Source: Rhea pennata
Lineage: Eukaryota; Chordata; Aves; Rheiformes; Rheidae
DNA: 64,000 nucleotides
Direction: 5' to 3'
Assembly (NCBI RefSeq): GCF_028389875.1
Contig: NC_084663.1
Span: 205,127,876 to 205,191,875, forward strand
The notes under the pieces are model-generated. The model was not told where the DNA came from and ran no database searches. It worked only from the letters and a program-made list of their open reading frames with translations. Below, piece by piece: positions 37,747-48,927 of this stretch (within the stretch, counting starts at the first letter, position 1; each line of letters opens with the position of its first letter). A program made the translations under genes and the position numbers.

Positions 37747-37799
37747 CTGGGAAAGGTTAAATTCTTAGTTACAACTGGGAAAAGATTAAATTCTTAGTT
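37743..37799. repeat. tandem duplication of an exon 10 splice acceptor
   Basis: Two copies, 37743-37770 (28 nt) and 37771-37799 (29 nt), differing by one indel and one G/A change. On the minus strand each holds a pyrimidine tract followed by cccag|TTGT. The copy nearer the exon is the one that keeps exon 10 open. Confidence 0.85.
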
Positions 37800-38033
37800 G
37801 AATACAAGAATATTATTGTTAACTTGAAAAACAATGAGGATAGATATGTGTAATTTTAATATTATGCTTTACTCAGAACATACATAATGAATTATCAAAC
37901 TAACTGCAAATATTACAGCACTGCTGATGAAAACTACAGCAAGAAAGGTAAATGTCTTTTCTACTAGATAAAGAATGTCATTATCAGTAACATGGAGCAA
38001 AATTACCTAGGCTGGTTTTGCCTGCTTGCATAC
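37800..38033. other. DEUP1 intron 9, remainder
   Basis: Short intron between exons 9 and 10. Nothing else seen. Confidence 0.7.
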
Positions 38034-38231
38034 CTGTTGTTTTGCTAACAATTTGTCTTTTATCTCTAACTCCATTTTTAACTGTCTTTCCAGAAGACTA
38101 GCTTTCTCCATGATAGTTGCTATAGTGATCTCCTTCTGATGAAGCTCTTCTGTCAGGTCAGAGATTTCTGTCCTCATTCTTTCCTGCTCAGAGCGATGGG
38201 ACTGCTCCTCTTGATAAAGATGGTCTCTTAT
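38034..38231 (-). CDS. DEUP1: DEUP1 exon 9
   Basis: A 198-nt phase-0 exon of 66 codons, from IRDHLYQEEQSHRSEQERMR to DKLLAKQQ. The core SDLTEELHQKEITIAT is practically invariant in the family, so this is the strongest identifier of DEUP1 in the window. It is pure heptad-repeat coiled coil. Acceptor ttacag, donor CAG|gtatgc. Confidence 0.97.
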
Positions 38232-39573
38232 CTGTAACAAAAATGTTTTAAAAAGAGAAAATGTTGTGCAGTAAATATGATTGCAGCACTTATCATCAAC
38301 CAGTGACTTTTTTTTGCTGTCTGCTTCCAGGACACCAATCTTCTGAATAAATCAGAGATTTCTGAGATTTTATTATAAGACATCTTGATGAGCCACTGCA
38401 GTATTTTTACAACATATTTTTGCAACTCTCAGATGCTTTTTTATTTGCCTATTTAGTATTAAAAATGAACAAAATATTAGGTATTTGAATTAACTATTAA
38501 AATAATGTAATAAAAATATTGTTAAAGAACTGGACTATATGACAAAGAATAGCCATGCAAATGTGCATTAATTTACTCCCAAATTAATTCTGGCTGCATT
38601 TAAAATATTTTAAACTGAATTAATTTAGAGACTCTTTAATGAAAAACTACATAAGAAATAAAGAGAAAACTCTATACAGTAAATCACTTTGTGAGAATTT
38701 TGGCTGCCATTGTGTGTAAAATTTAAGGTTGAGTTTTCTGCAGTATATCCTATCTAAATAATTCTCCAAAGAATCAGCACAGTGATTATTGTTTTCATAA
38801 TCTTTCTACTAATAACAAACAATTCAGTATGATAGATTTTCATATTACATAAAAAGAGCAACTATAAAACCCAGCATAGCTACTTTCAAACCCATTTTAA
38901 TAATTTCTCACAGTATTGCATGCAATCAGTAACAGACAGTATTTCATTTTTAATTATGCAAACTACAGAAAATACTAGAACTGTAAACAAATAGATGTAG
39001 ATGTAAAAAAAAAAAATCTAAGAGCTAGATCGTGACTGTCATGTCAAAACTGCAGCAGCATCCAATCAGCTGCATCCAATTACAGATGTTCCTACTTATA
39101 TTGCTACTTAGCAAAACACAACATGCCTGTAAGGAGAGCTCTTAGCATCCTCTAATCCAGAAGTATTTTGACCTGCCAAGCCGTAAACCATTTCATAGTG
39201 CCATGCCACTACCGCTTACACACAGCACTTCTGAAAGCAATGTGATGTGATGCATAGTTGAAACAAGAGTGCTGCCCTGGATTGTACTGCAGGTGACAGA
39301 TTGGGCCTTGTCTGTGTACTTGCCATAGTGATTTGTATGAGTTGATCTGTTAGCAAGTCTTACATCTGAGACCACCTACAACTACTGCTTACCTCCTATA
39401 GCCTATTTATTATCCACAGCTGATAATAGGGCTGATTACTTGTAAGGTGTTACTTGAATCACAGTGATGCTTAGGTGTGGTCCCTTCCATTATTTCAGTG
39501 ACGGACCTAGTGTTAGCCCACAGAATCAGAATACTGAATATGAATACAAATACTGAATAAGAATATGAAATAC
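38232..39573. other. DEUP1 intron 8
   Basis: AT-rich intron with nothing recognised; A12 near 39006. Confidence 0.6.
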
Positions 39574-39679
39574 CTTGTTTAGCTCTTCTCTCTGGCTTTC
39601 TTGACTTTGTGCTAATGCTAATAACTCTGCGTTTTTATTTTCTAGTTGCTCAGTAAGTTGTACACAAGATGACTGATGC
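39574..39679 (-). CDS. DEUP1: DEUP1 exon 8
   Basis: A 106-nt exon that completes the AA|G lysine codon and reads HQSSCVQLTEQLENKNAELL, then ALAQSQESQREELNK. Coiled coil. Acceptor taaag, donor AAG|gtattt. This part is variable between birds and mammals; identity rests on phase and on its position between well-conserved exons 7 and 9. Confidence 0.9.
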
Positions 39680-40299
39680 CTTTAAATAAGAAACAAACAC
39701 AACAATGAAACATGCAGAAAGTGCAACAACCTTCACCTTACAGTATCTTCTCCTCATTGTAAAACTGGAGAAGACCTGCTCTCTGATTAAAAAAAGTAAA
39801 AGGTTTGGCCTAAGACAAGCTGAATCTTCAGAGATTTCAAGAGATTAATACTAACTCAAGTGTGTTCAGAATGAATACTGAAATAACTTGTAAATTAATA
39901 TTTCATACAATTTCAAGTAGCTATGGTAGAATATTCATCTATTAGATAAACCATAGAAAGATGAACAATTTACCCAAAAGAAAATAGGGAGAATCTTAAT
40001 TGCACTAAGTCCAAAACGTTTTAATTGCCAAGAAAAGGAAAGACCCTCTAAGCTTGTAAATAGAAATAAATGAAATAAAAGACTAAATATTTACAGATAA
40101 ATTTAACAGAGTTAGCACCTATTGCCTGTGATTTTGTCATATATAATTGCTAATGAAAATGTTAATTCAAAAATTGTTTGGAATCTGACATTTGAATCTG
40201 GGGTATCTTTTTAACAGATATAATTTAAATCAAACTGAAGGAAAAAGTTACTAGCTCAGAAGTACTTGGTAATTTAAATACTGTATTTAAGATACATAC
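39680..40299. other. DEUP1 intron 7
   Basis: 620 nt, nothing recognised. Confidence 0.6.
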
Positions 40300-40445
40300 T
40301 TTATTTGAATTTCCTGCATATCTTTTTGTTGTCTGATCTTCAATAACTCTGTATGCAATTGTTGGCATTCCAGTTGTATCCCTCTCCAGAGGGCATCCCT
40401 TGACTGCAGCTCATTTCTCATCTCTGAAAAGCCTGCCTCCATGTT
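40300..40445 (-). CDS. DEUP1: DEUP1 exon 7
   Basis: A 146-nt exon of 48 codons plus two bases, NMEAGFSEMRNELQSRDALW through EIQIK. It matches the family segment MEAGLSEVKSELQSRD and the following LHRELLKI. The donor is AA|gtatgt. The acceptor tract is formed by a (TTTA)n microsatellite. Confidence 0.94.
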
Positions 40446-40480
40446 CTAAATAAATAAATAAACAGATAAATAAAATGAGA
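40446..40480. repeat. (TAAA)n microsatellite abutting exon 7 acceptor
   Basis: TAAA/CAGA-type tetranucleotide repeats touch the exon. Read on the minus strand they are TTTA repeats that end in tttatttag and so supply the polypyrimidine tract. Confidence 0.85.
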
Positions 40481-43400
40481 TAGTAGTTGCTCAAAATGTC
40501 ATTTTTTTTCACACCAATACCTAATTTTTCATACTTGTATAATATATATGAAAGAAAAAGCTTTACTTAAAAAGTTGCTTCTATTCTGAGTCACATTTCT
40601 GAAGAAAGTATGGCTTTCATAAAGATTTTATATGTTAGTTCCTTCCTCTAGAAATGTCATTAAAAAATAAGATACTGAACATTCTTTAGCTTTTGCAATG
40701 TCCCAATGCATCAGTCTGTTAAAATTTCATAGGGAATACTCCTCTAGAAGTTCTTTATCTGTTTGTTTCTTTAGGCTTGACACCCTATTAATGTGCTTCA
40801 CATGCAAGATTTAATGCCATAAGTAACATGCATTTTTGTATTTTCTTAATGACATTTCCACCTCTATAAAACTGGAAGGGGCAGGATTAGATGCAGATCT
40901 TCAGTAAACATCGCCTGATGCCTTGGAGCAGATACATGTAGACTGATGGATTTAGATAAGGTAGGTGCTCAATCATCTCCAGAACTAGTCCTATCTGTAT
41001 GGACATAATTGCTTATTTAAACAGACATCACCAGATTTTCAAACAATTACAAAAAGATTTTTCTTTCCACTCTATTTCACCTCTTATTTCTGACTGAGAA
41101 TGTGATGGACAACTTAAAGGTGCATGTTATATTTTAAATCATAAAACCCAAATTCCTATACTAATGAAGAAAAATATCCAAAATACATACTAAAGATGTA
41201 ACTTGAAAATATAAACCACAAATAACAGAAGTAGCAACAATAGTCAGATCTTTGCAATAATAACAACCAGAGAATGTTTATTTCCTTTTATCCAAGATCC
41301 AAAAACATATTCCAGATAAAAGAAAAAGATTTTCCAAGGATGCTGATTCTTTGCCTTTAAAATATTACACAAAAATGCTAGTATTTTTCAAAACTTCTTC
41401 ATTTTATTTCAATACAATTCTTGATTTTAAAAGAAAAAATAAAGCTTTTAAACTTTCAAAAGATACTTCTCAGAAAAATGAAATCCAGAAAGGACACTTC
41501 AAGCAAAGATCTTCAAAGGTTTATTTCCCTTAGAGGTCCATAGAGCCTCACATTAGAATGACCTTGCTTCCAAGAGGCCTCTGTTTTCCCTTTGGAAAAA
41601 GGGAAATTCCTATATTTTATAACATAAGAATTTAGGGGTGATAAACCTCTGATGTGATTACAAGGTAGGTAAGGGGAATTCAGTGCAGTTGTGTTGTGGA
41701 AGCCATATCACCTGTGGCAGATTACAGGCATCGTACTTGCTTACATAAATTGTATTTTCTTCTGTAATTTATAATAATAATAGGAACAAGAGCAGCAACA
41801 GCAATAATAATTAAAACATAACTTCAGGTCAATACTTTTACAACATGTCCTTTTAGAAAAGTCATTTAGAAATGTGCTATGTATTATTTTAGGAAATTTT
41901 CATTACACCTAGTTTAAATATCAAAATGAAAATTAATTTTGAACCAGGAAACTTTAGAGTTTAGAAAATATCAAATGAAACACTACTTTTTCCAGAAACT
42001 CTTCTATCTCAAGTTGAAAAAGGTATTGAATCTTTCCTTCTATGAAATTTTGCTTCAACTAGCCCATCAGGCTTGATACTGAAAGGAAGTCTCAAAAATG
42101 TCCTGATCAGCTCCTTTGCTAACTCTACTCAAAGCTGTTTAACTTTTTAGAGTGTATGACTGAACTTCTATGTAAATTAGCATCTAGTAGCTGACTTACA
42201 CAGACCTTCCAAGTAGTAAGCAGCTTGAGTGATATTCTCTTGCTGCCCCACGTGTATGCCTGCAGTTATGTTTGTCAGGCAGTCCATAAGGTTAGAGAAA
42301 CATTTGTAATCTCTGTACCTTTTAAAATTTGTACTTTCTGTGCAGCCAACCAACTTGCCCTCTATATATTACATGTTATTATTGCTTCCTTGCTAATTAA
42401 TGGTACAAGAAGAACAGCCAAAAGCAGATCGGAAGTGGTCACATCACAGAAACCATTTGGGGCACAACACTGGCCTTCAGACTCTCTGCCTTAGCAATCA
42501 GCTCATTCCCCATCAAGACTCCCATGTAACGCTTCTTCCTTCTCCCACATCAGGTCTAACTACCCTCTCCTCTACCCAGCACTCCTTCACTCAAACCTGC
42601 TTACTCCTCCCAGCCCACAAAAGGCCCTGGGATTCCTTCTTTCTCACAGGGACATTCCTACAAAAATGCTTTCTCTTAGCTATGCTGTTTTCACTCTATA
42701 TTGACTTTGCCTTCTGCAGCCTTCTGCAAATGCAGCTTTTCTAGTGAATGCAGCAGTTATCCCACAACACCACCAAGTTATTCTGTAACTTTGTGTCCTC
42801 TAGCTAACAGCCTTATGCACATCAGCCTCCTCCTCTACTGAGGACTTCTTCAGGGCTTCCAAGAACTCCTGTATTCTATTTGCACAACTCCAAGAATATC
42901 TTCTAGCTCAAACTTCTTGAGGATAGCTGCAGAACAATGCCTCTATTTTCTACATGTCCCACAGCACCTACCCTCATGCCTCCCCTACAATTACCATGTT
43001 TTGTTCTGCTCCATATGCTACTACTTTTTATGGCAGCCTTTGACAGACCCCCGAAACAGAATTTTCTAGTTGCGTACCAAAATACAGAAATGCATACTGC
43101 TACTTTGCATATAGGTGAATGACTCAGGAACCTATTGTACAAATAAAATGTATAAACATCACTTGCACAAATCTTTGCTGTTCTGAAATTAAACTCTACT
43201 ACAATTACGTTAATTACTATAAAATATATCACAAATAAAGTGATAACTCTACAAGGTATTTAGTAAAACAGATCATCTTTCTTGAGAAAGAGTTAAAGTT
43301 ACTATAGGCTACTGAATACACCACTGATTGATTGTTAAAATGCTTAAATAAATAAGCAAGTATAACTTGTAAGGTACAAGAAAAAATATCAATAAGAATC

Positions 43401-44043
43401 TTATTCCTGATCTGTCTTGGACATAGCTAACGAAAAAGGGTGTAAAGATCCTATATTATCTCAATCTTGTCAGAATTCATAAGTCACAAGAAAAGAAGAT
43501 GCCCAGATAGCTATCTTCATACATCAGTGCTAAGTTTTAAAAAATAGTAAACTATGGGTAAGATAAAAACCTGATGGGTTTTCACATGGCTGGCAACTTA
43601 AAAATACATTGCACTGCAAAGCCTATGTACAATAATAAAGTATACTACACACTTTGCTATATACTTATTTAGTGGCTATATGGCACGTTGTACAACTAAA
43701 TGTAAACCAGATAAACAGAGTTCATAAGTCATGTATACACAGCAAACCAAATGAATGACACTAAGTTTCTGTAGATGATACAGAGATAAGAAGCTACAAA
43801 AACTTCTATAAACAGACAAGAATAAAAGATACTACTGTATATCAAACTTATTTTGTTTCCTCTTATGTGTTACCCCAAAATTTGTACCATTCACAGCTCA
43901 TTCTGTGTTCTTGCAAAGAACATGCCTGATGTAAAGATCTCTTGTATAGGCATCTCAGTGCAACTTTTAAAAGTATACTCCCAGGTAATTAATGCTTCAA
44001 CATTAATTCTACTGTAATCACAGAAAAGAAAAACTGACATTAC
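40481..44043. other. DEUP1 intron 6
   Basis: About 3.6 kb. It holds a short perfect hairpin at 41585-41606 (9-bp arms, 4-nt loop) and a pyrimidine-rich plus-strand stretch at about 42430-43050 that opens spurious frames. No exon recognised. Confidence 0.55.
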
Positions 44044-44256
44044 TTGGCACTGTTTTTGGTACATTTTTAGATCCTCCTGGAGTTTCAGGTTTTCCTCTTC
44101 TAGCTTATTCCTGTTTATTGCTATTTCATGCACAGTTGCCTTTAGTTTTTCAATAATTAACTCATCCTTTTCACTTTTGGGCTGGCTGGAGGTAATTACC
44201 TCTTCCTGGTTTTGTTTCTTACTGCTTATTTGGAATTGATAATTCTGAGTCTGTTT
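44044..44256 (-). CDS. DEUP1: DEUP1 exon 6
   Basis: A 213-nt phase-0 exon of 71 codons. It opens KQTQNYQFQI, has a polar linker (SSKKQNQEEVITSSQPKSEK), then the conserved helix IEKLKATVHEIAINRNKLEE ending MYQKQCQ. The family has the same IEKLKSAVNEIALSRNKL pattern. Acceptor tttttag, donor CAA|gtaatg. Confidence 0.95.
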
Positions 44257-46578
44257 CTAAAAAAGAAGAAAATATTTTCAATTAAATTCAATAATTCTAT
44301 GTAAATTTTAGGGCCAAACTATTGCTATTAAAATCATAAAGGTATTTCTATCCTCTTCACCACCATTTTCTCAGAAAATATGGCACAATTGGAATGGTTT
44401 GCATGCTACTTCTCTCCTGGCTATTTCCTTTTTTTTTTGGCCTGAAGTTCCTTGCCCTTGTTGAGAAAAATACTTTAGAAACTTTCCAGTGTGCAGAATT
44501 TGTCAAGGGTTTTTCTCCTGTGCTGTATGCTTCCATAGTCCTTAGTGCAAATTAGCCCCAAATGTGAAAAATGTGATTATGATGACTGACTCAAAGCAGT
44601 TAACTATAAAAAATTATTTGAGAGAAATGTTTCTCTTTGATACATTGATCTCAGTAAGAGCTGTGTGTCTCAGAATAGATATTAACCTTTGACTAGCAGT
44701 AGTCAAAGACTAGTATTACGTAGTTCATAAACAGCACAGTTAGTCTCTACAGTAACTGTACTTCTTTGATATCATTATCCATAATCTTGGCAAGAATTAT
44801 TCCCACATTCATCATCTATGGAAGCAAAGTTGCACACTCTCTTCAGTTTCTTGTACTAATTAAAAAATTAAAGAACCAAAACTTTAGGAAATTGGTATTG
44901 GTGGTATTTGTCAATTCACAGGCATTGCGAAGAAACGTAATTATTATGGTAAATGCTTTTGCTGTTTAAAAAATAATCCATATGGATTCATCTACCGGGA
45001 GATTAACAAACAGCAATAATCTTCCAGAAGAATGAGAATTAGCTGAAAACCAGCAACAAAATATATTCTGCAAACCATAATCACATCTAGAATTCAAGCT
45101 GAGCATGAAAATTTATATTAAAAATAAACAGAGTACCACATTTCATTAATGGGAACTGCAAAAAGGCATGCTTTAGACTGCTTTTGATGTCATTGACTAT
45201 ATTCTCAGCAGTTCTGTTGGCTGAATACCTAAACAGAACTGACCACTGGCTGTATATTAAATAAAACGCCTAGAGAACTTTGCAGATAATTTTTGTTAAT
45301 ATAGATAATAAATTAAGGTCAAACTCCATAACCTTAACTTAAGGTTATGGAGTTTGACATAATACAATGGCAAAGTAGCCTGTGAAAAACACAGTGCATG
45401 ACCGCAGATGGAAATCAAAGACCACCTAGAAGAGGAATCTGAGCAAAGATAGGATCAATTTATATTTCTGAAAGACTTACGCTGTGATGATCTATCAGAT
45501 TTGTATCTACTAAACTAGCTGGTGTGATGCTACAGTTGTGATGAAAGCTGTCTTCAAAAAAACTAAACAAACTGCTATATAAAAACTTACTTACTTTCTT
45601 AGATAAATCTACTGATGGCAGTGATGTGAACCTCAACAGAAAAATGTGGATGACAATCTTTTGAATACTCTATTTTGACTTGTCCAATTGTATAATCTAC
45701 TCAACAAGCACCAGATTTGTCTAGTCAAAGTCTTACCTTTTTCATCAGATGTATGTATGAAAATTCAATAATCCAATATAATATTTTCTGCATCCATAAA
45801 CTAAACTTAACTGTCAGCTTTGGAGGCTCTGCATATGCATAAAGAGCCTCATAGGAATGCTTAAGAAAGTGTATCACTAGATTAAGACAAAAAGAATTTA
45901 GGCCCAATGGAAAAGGGGATTACTAGTCAACAACATAACTGGTTTCTCTTTACTTCATTTTCAAGCTGTTTTGTGTACCAATTATTTGTAAGTAATTTAT
46001 TTATTTACTTTAGAGCAGGACAGTTCAAAGAGACATATCAATATCTTGTTCTGGACTGGAAGGAATTAAAAAATAAAAATATACTATATTTGTTACATAA
46101 ATAATTAAAAAGCAAAGGGATAATAAAAAAACAATCACAAAGCCAACAAAGAACAATGACTAGAGGTTACGCTAAAAATTCAACGAAAACAACAAAGTTT
46201 TTATAACTTTTAATCACAGTTAATTGTACTGAAGATAATACAATATTCTGACAAATAACTCCACAGCATACTAAAAAAAAAAAAAATCAAAAAGGAGCAT
46301 GCATTCCTTTCTGTACTTACCTGTTTCAGAAATGTTGTAATTTTTATTATGATATTTATTCATATTACATGCAAAAATAAAACTGTATGTATGAATAGAT
46401 CTTTCAAAAAGGGTTTACCTTCATTAAGAGCAATGTATCCATGTTAATTCTTCAGATTCATTGGAATACTAGTGATATTTAGATTTTTTTCTTTTTTATT
46501 AAGTTAAAATAACTTTCACTGAACTAACAGCTTTTTAATAATAGTTTTCTCTCTAAAGCAGGAAGATAGGATTTTTAC
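44257..46578. other. DEUP1 intron 5
   Basis: 2.3 kb, AT-rich. Its notable element is the perfect palindrome at 45318-45358. A16 near 46272. No exon seen. Confidence 0.6.
45318..45358. repeat. perfect 41-nt palindrome (20-bp arms, 1-nt centre)
   Basis: The left arm 45318-45337 (GTCAAACTCCATAACCTTAA) is the exact reverse complement of 45339-45358; the centre is C at 45338. I checked every pair; symmetry ends at the flanking bases (G versus A). It lies in DEUP1 intron 5. Confidence 0.97.
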
Positions 46579-46692
46579 CTGAAATAAATTACATTTCTCT
46601 GACAGTAATTTTTGTTGAGCATCTAAATAAACTAGATGATTTTGGTAGATTGTCCCCTTCTTATCCCATTCTCTTGATTTTGCTTCAAATTC
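46579..46692 (-). CDS. DEUP1: DEUP1 exon 5
   Basis: A 114-nt phase-0 exon of 38 codons: EFEAKSREWDKKGTIYQNHL, then VYLDAQQKLLSEKCNLFQ. The AKSREWDK and LDAQQKLLSEKC motifs are characteristic of DEUP1/CEP63. Acceptor tttttcag, donor CAG|gtaaaa. Confidence 0.97.
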
Positions 46693-48792
46693 CTGAAAAA
46701 CAGCAAAGTTACTAAATACAGGAAAAATTACTTTTCTCCTTAATCTAAATAACTTTGTAATTTGCACAGTTCTGAGAAAAATATAGTTCTGTAATTAATA
46801 CATAGTCTTTCTGTAATTTTGGAAAGAAGAAAAGGAGAACAAGTATATAAAATAGCCATCTTTCCCTTCCACCAAAAAAACTCCAGTCTCAAGGGCTGTT
46901 AACCTAAACAAATTGGATATTAAACATAATCACTGAATCAAAATGATAAAAATATTTTATATAACTTCCATTGTTGCAGATCTTAGGGACCTGATTCATT
47001 ATGACAGTACACCGATTTTATTGGCGGGTAGTTCCTGTGATTTTAATGGAGTTATACCATTGTAAAGTAATCAGTATGGAATCATGCCCTTAACATTCAG
47101 AAAATCTGCTATTTTTTCCCCTTTTTCTTGAACAAATGGGATAGCAGCTGCAGTGAAAAAAATTTACTTCTTGCTCTCTTTTCAATTCCTGTTTCTGATT
47201 ATGAATTTTTACCTGAGTTCACCAGGGCTACACAGAACTTGATAAACAAGTTCTATTATAATCATATTTCTCTACAATAGTTTCTCTATTTGCATTTATA
47301 TGCCTATTGATACTGTGTTTGATTTTGCTTTTAAATCATATTAGATCATATATGTTCACAGCTAGACTTTAAAGACAGTATCCTACAAAATAAGTAGGAG
47401 GTAGGAGAACTCCATAATTACTTGAGTTGTTGATCTTCTGTATTGAGTGACAAATTACCAAAATAACTAGTATACTGTTTTGCACAGTGAAAATTAAAGT
47501 GCTTTTTAAAGCTGTTCTAAGAACTTCCTTTTTCATAATGGAAATAATGCTGGTCCTCAAAAGGTACATGATTTTGTATAACTATTCAAAACTTTATGTT
47601 CCTCTAATTTTAAAAAGCAAAGTTTTATTTGCTGAAACTAAATGTTTTCCAAAGCAAATAAATACAAATCTTTCCATAAAGCTTTCCTAATATTTGCTTT
47701 GTCATTTAAAACCAATAAAAATCTTCCTATTTTACAAAATGTGATAAAAATGGGAAATTCAGACTACTAAAAGAGGACTGCAGGTTCAAGGCCTTACTAA
47801 AGCATTGCTGAGCTTAGTAGATTTTCAACACAGTAATTATTTTCTGAATACTAGAATTTGCTGAACATATTCCAAGCATTCATTTTTCATACTGCATAAT
47901 TACTCAAATGATAGCATTGTGTTACATCATTTTCACATTTTGATCTTGAATAAGGTCATTCTCAAATTAGCTGGATCCAACAGTTTCACAGTTGTGATAT
48001 ATTTAGTCAATGATGGATATATAACCTATTTATTATTTTTGTAGTAGCAGATGTTGACAGTTATGCTGAAGTCCAAAGTTTAGTAGATTTTCTGGTAAGG
48101 ACTCATATGTCTGGAGGGATAGGGATTATGACTCAATCCTGTTCTTAGCAACTTGTATTTTCTAGTTCCCTACTCAGTATGCTGGATTCTGTGGATTTTA
48201 TTTCTAAGTGCCTTATCTTTCCTCACACATTACCTACAGAATCTAGGTATTGAGGTCAAGGTTGTGGACTGCCTTAGGTATACAGGTGCTGACAAGATAG
48301 GTGGTATAACAATCAGTTTTCCAATCCTTAATCCTTTTTCTATCTCTGCATGATCTAAATTGTCCTGAAGTCTATAAACTTGAAGTAATGTAGAATATAG
48401 CATGTGACACCTACAATATCCTGCATATGTAAAAATTCTCATACCTTAATAGATGATATTATCCAATATTAATATATTAATCAGGGAGGAAGTAACATTT
48501 ATACTGTATTTAATATACACATATTTAAGTGACTACATATAAAAGTATATATGTGTATATCAAACACATATATACTTATTTATATTTATGAACTGACTTA
48601 TCTATATTAACTAACAAAAATAATAAAAACATTTTGTTAAAGAACAGAAACCTGAATGTTAAATGTTATGCCCATTTTTCCCATGTACAGAATTTTTGTA
48701 GAATAATGAGAAATTTAAAGTCTCTGACTGTAAACCACAAATTAATTCTAAATGCTTATTAAAATTATCATATAATAACAACATAATCTTAC
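46693..48792. other. DEUP1 intron 4
   Basis: 2.1 kb. It contains an imperfect-loop hairpin at 48543-48577 in a TA-rich patch. No exon recognised. Confidence 0.6.
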
Positions 48793-48927
48793 CTCTAGTT
48801 TCTTGTTTAAATTGCTCAGTTCAAATGGCATCTCTAGGCCTTCCAGACATTTATCTCCATTTTGGACCTTTTTTTGTTTTAATTGGTGTAACTGTAGCTT
48901 TTCGTAACTATGTATCAGCTTCAAAAA
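48793..48927 (-). CDS. DEUP1: DEUP1 exon 4
   Basis: A 135-nt phase-0 exon of 45 codons: FLKLIHSYEKLQLHQLKQKK, then VQNGDKCLEGLEMPFELSNL and NKKLE. It matches the family pattern FEKLRLHQMKQ...PFELSNLNQKLE. Acceptor ttcttag, donor GAG|gtaaga. Confidence 0.95.

Noticed and set aside
42225..42744. Two overlapping plus-strand frames of 89 and 114 codons
   Set aside because: Pyrimidine-rich sequence lacks stop codons by composition. The translation looks like low-complexity S/T/L/P sequence without a family.
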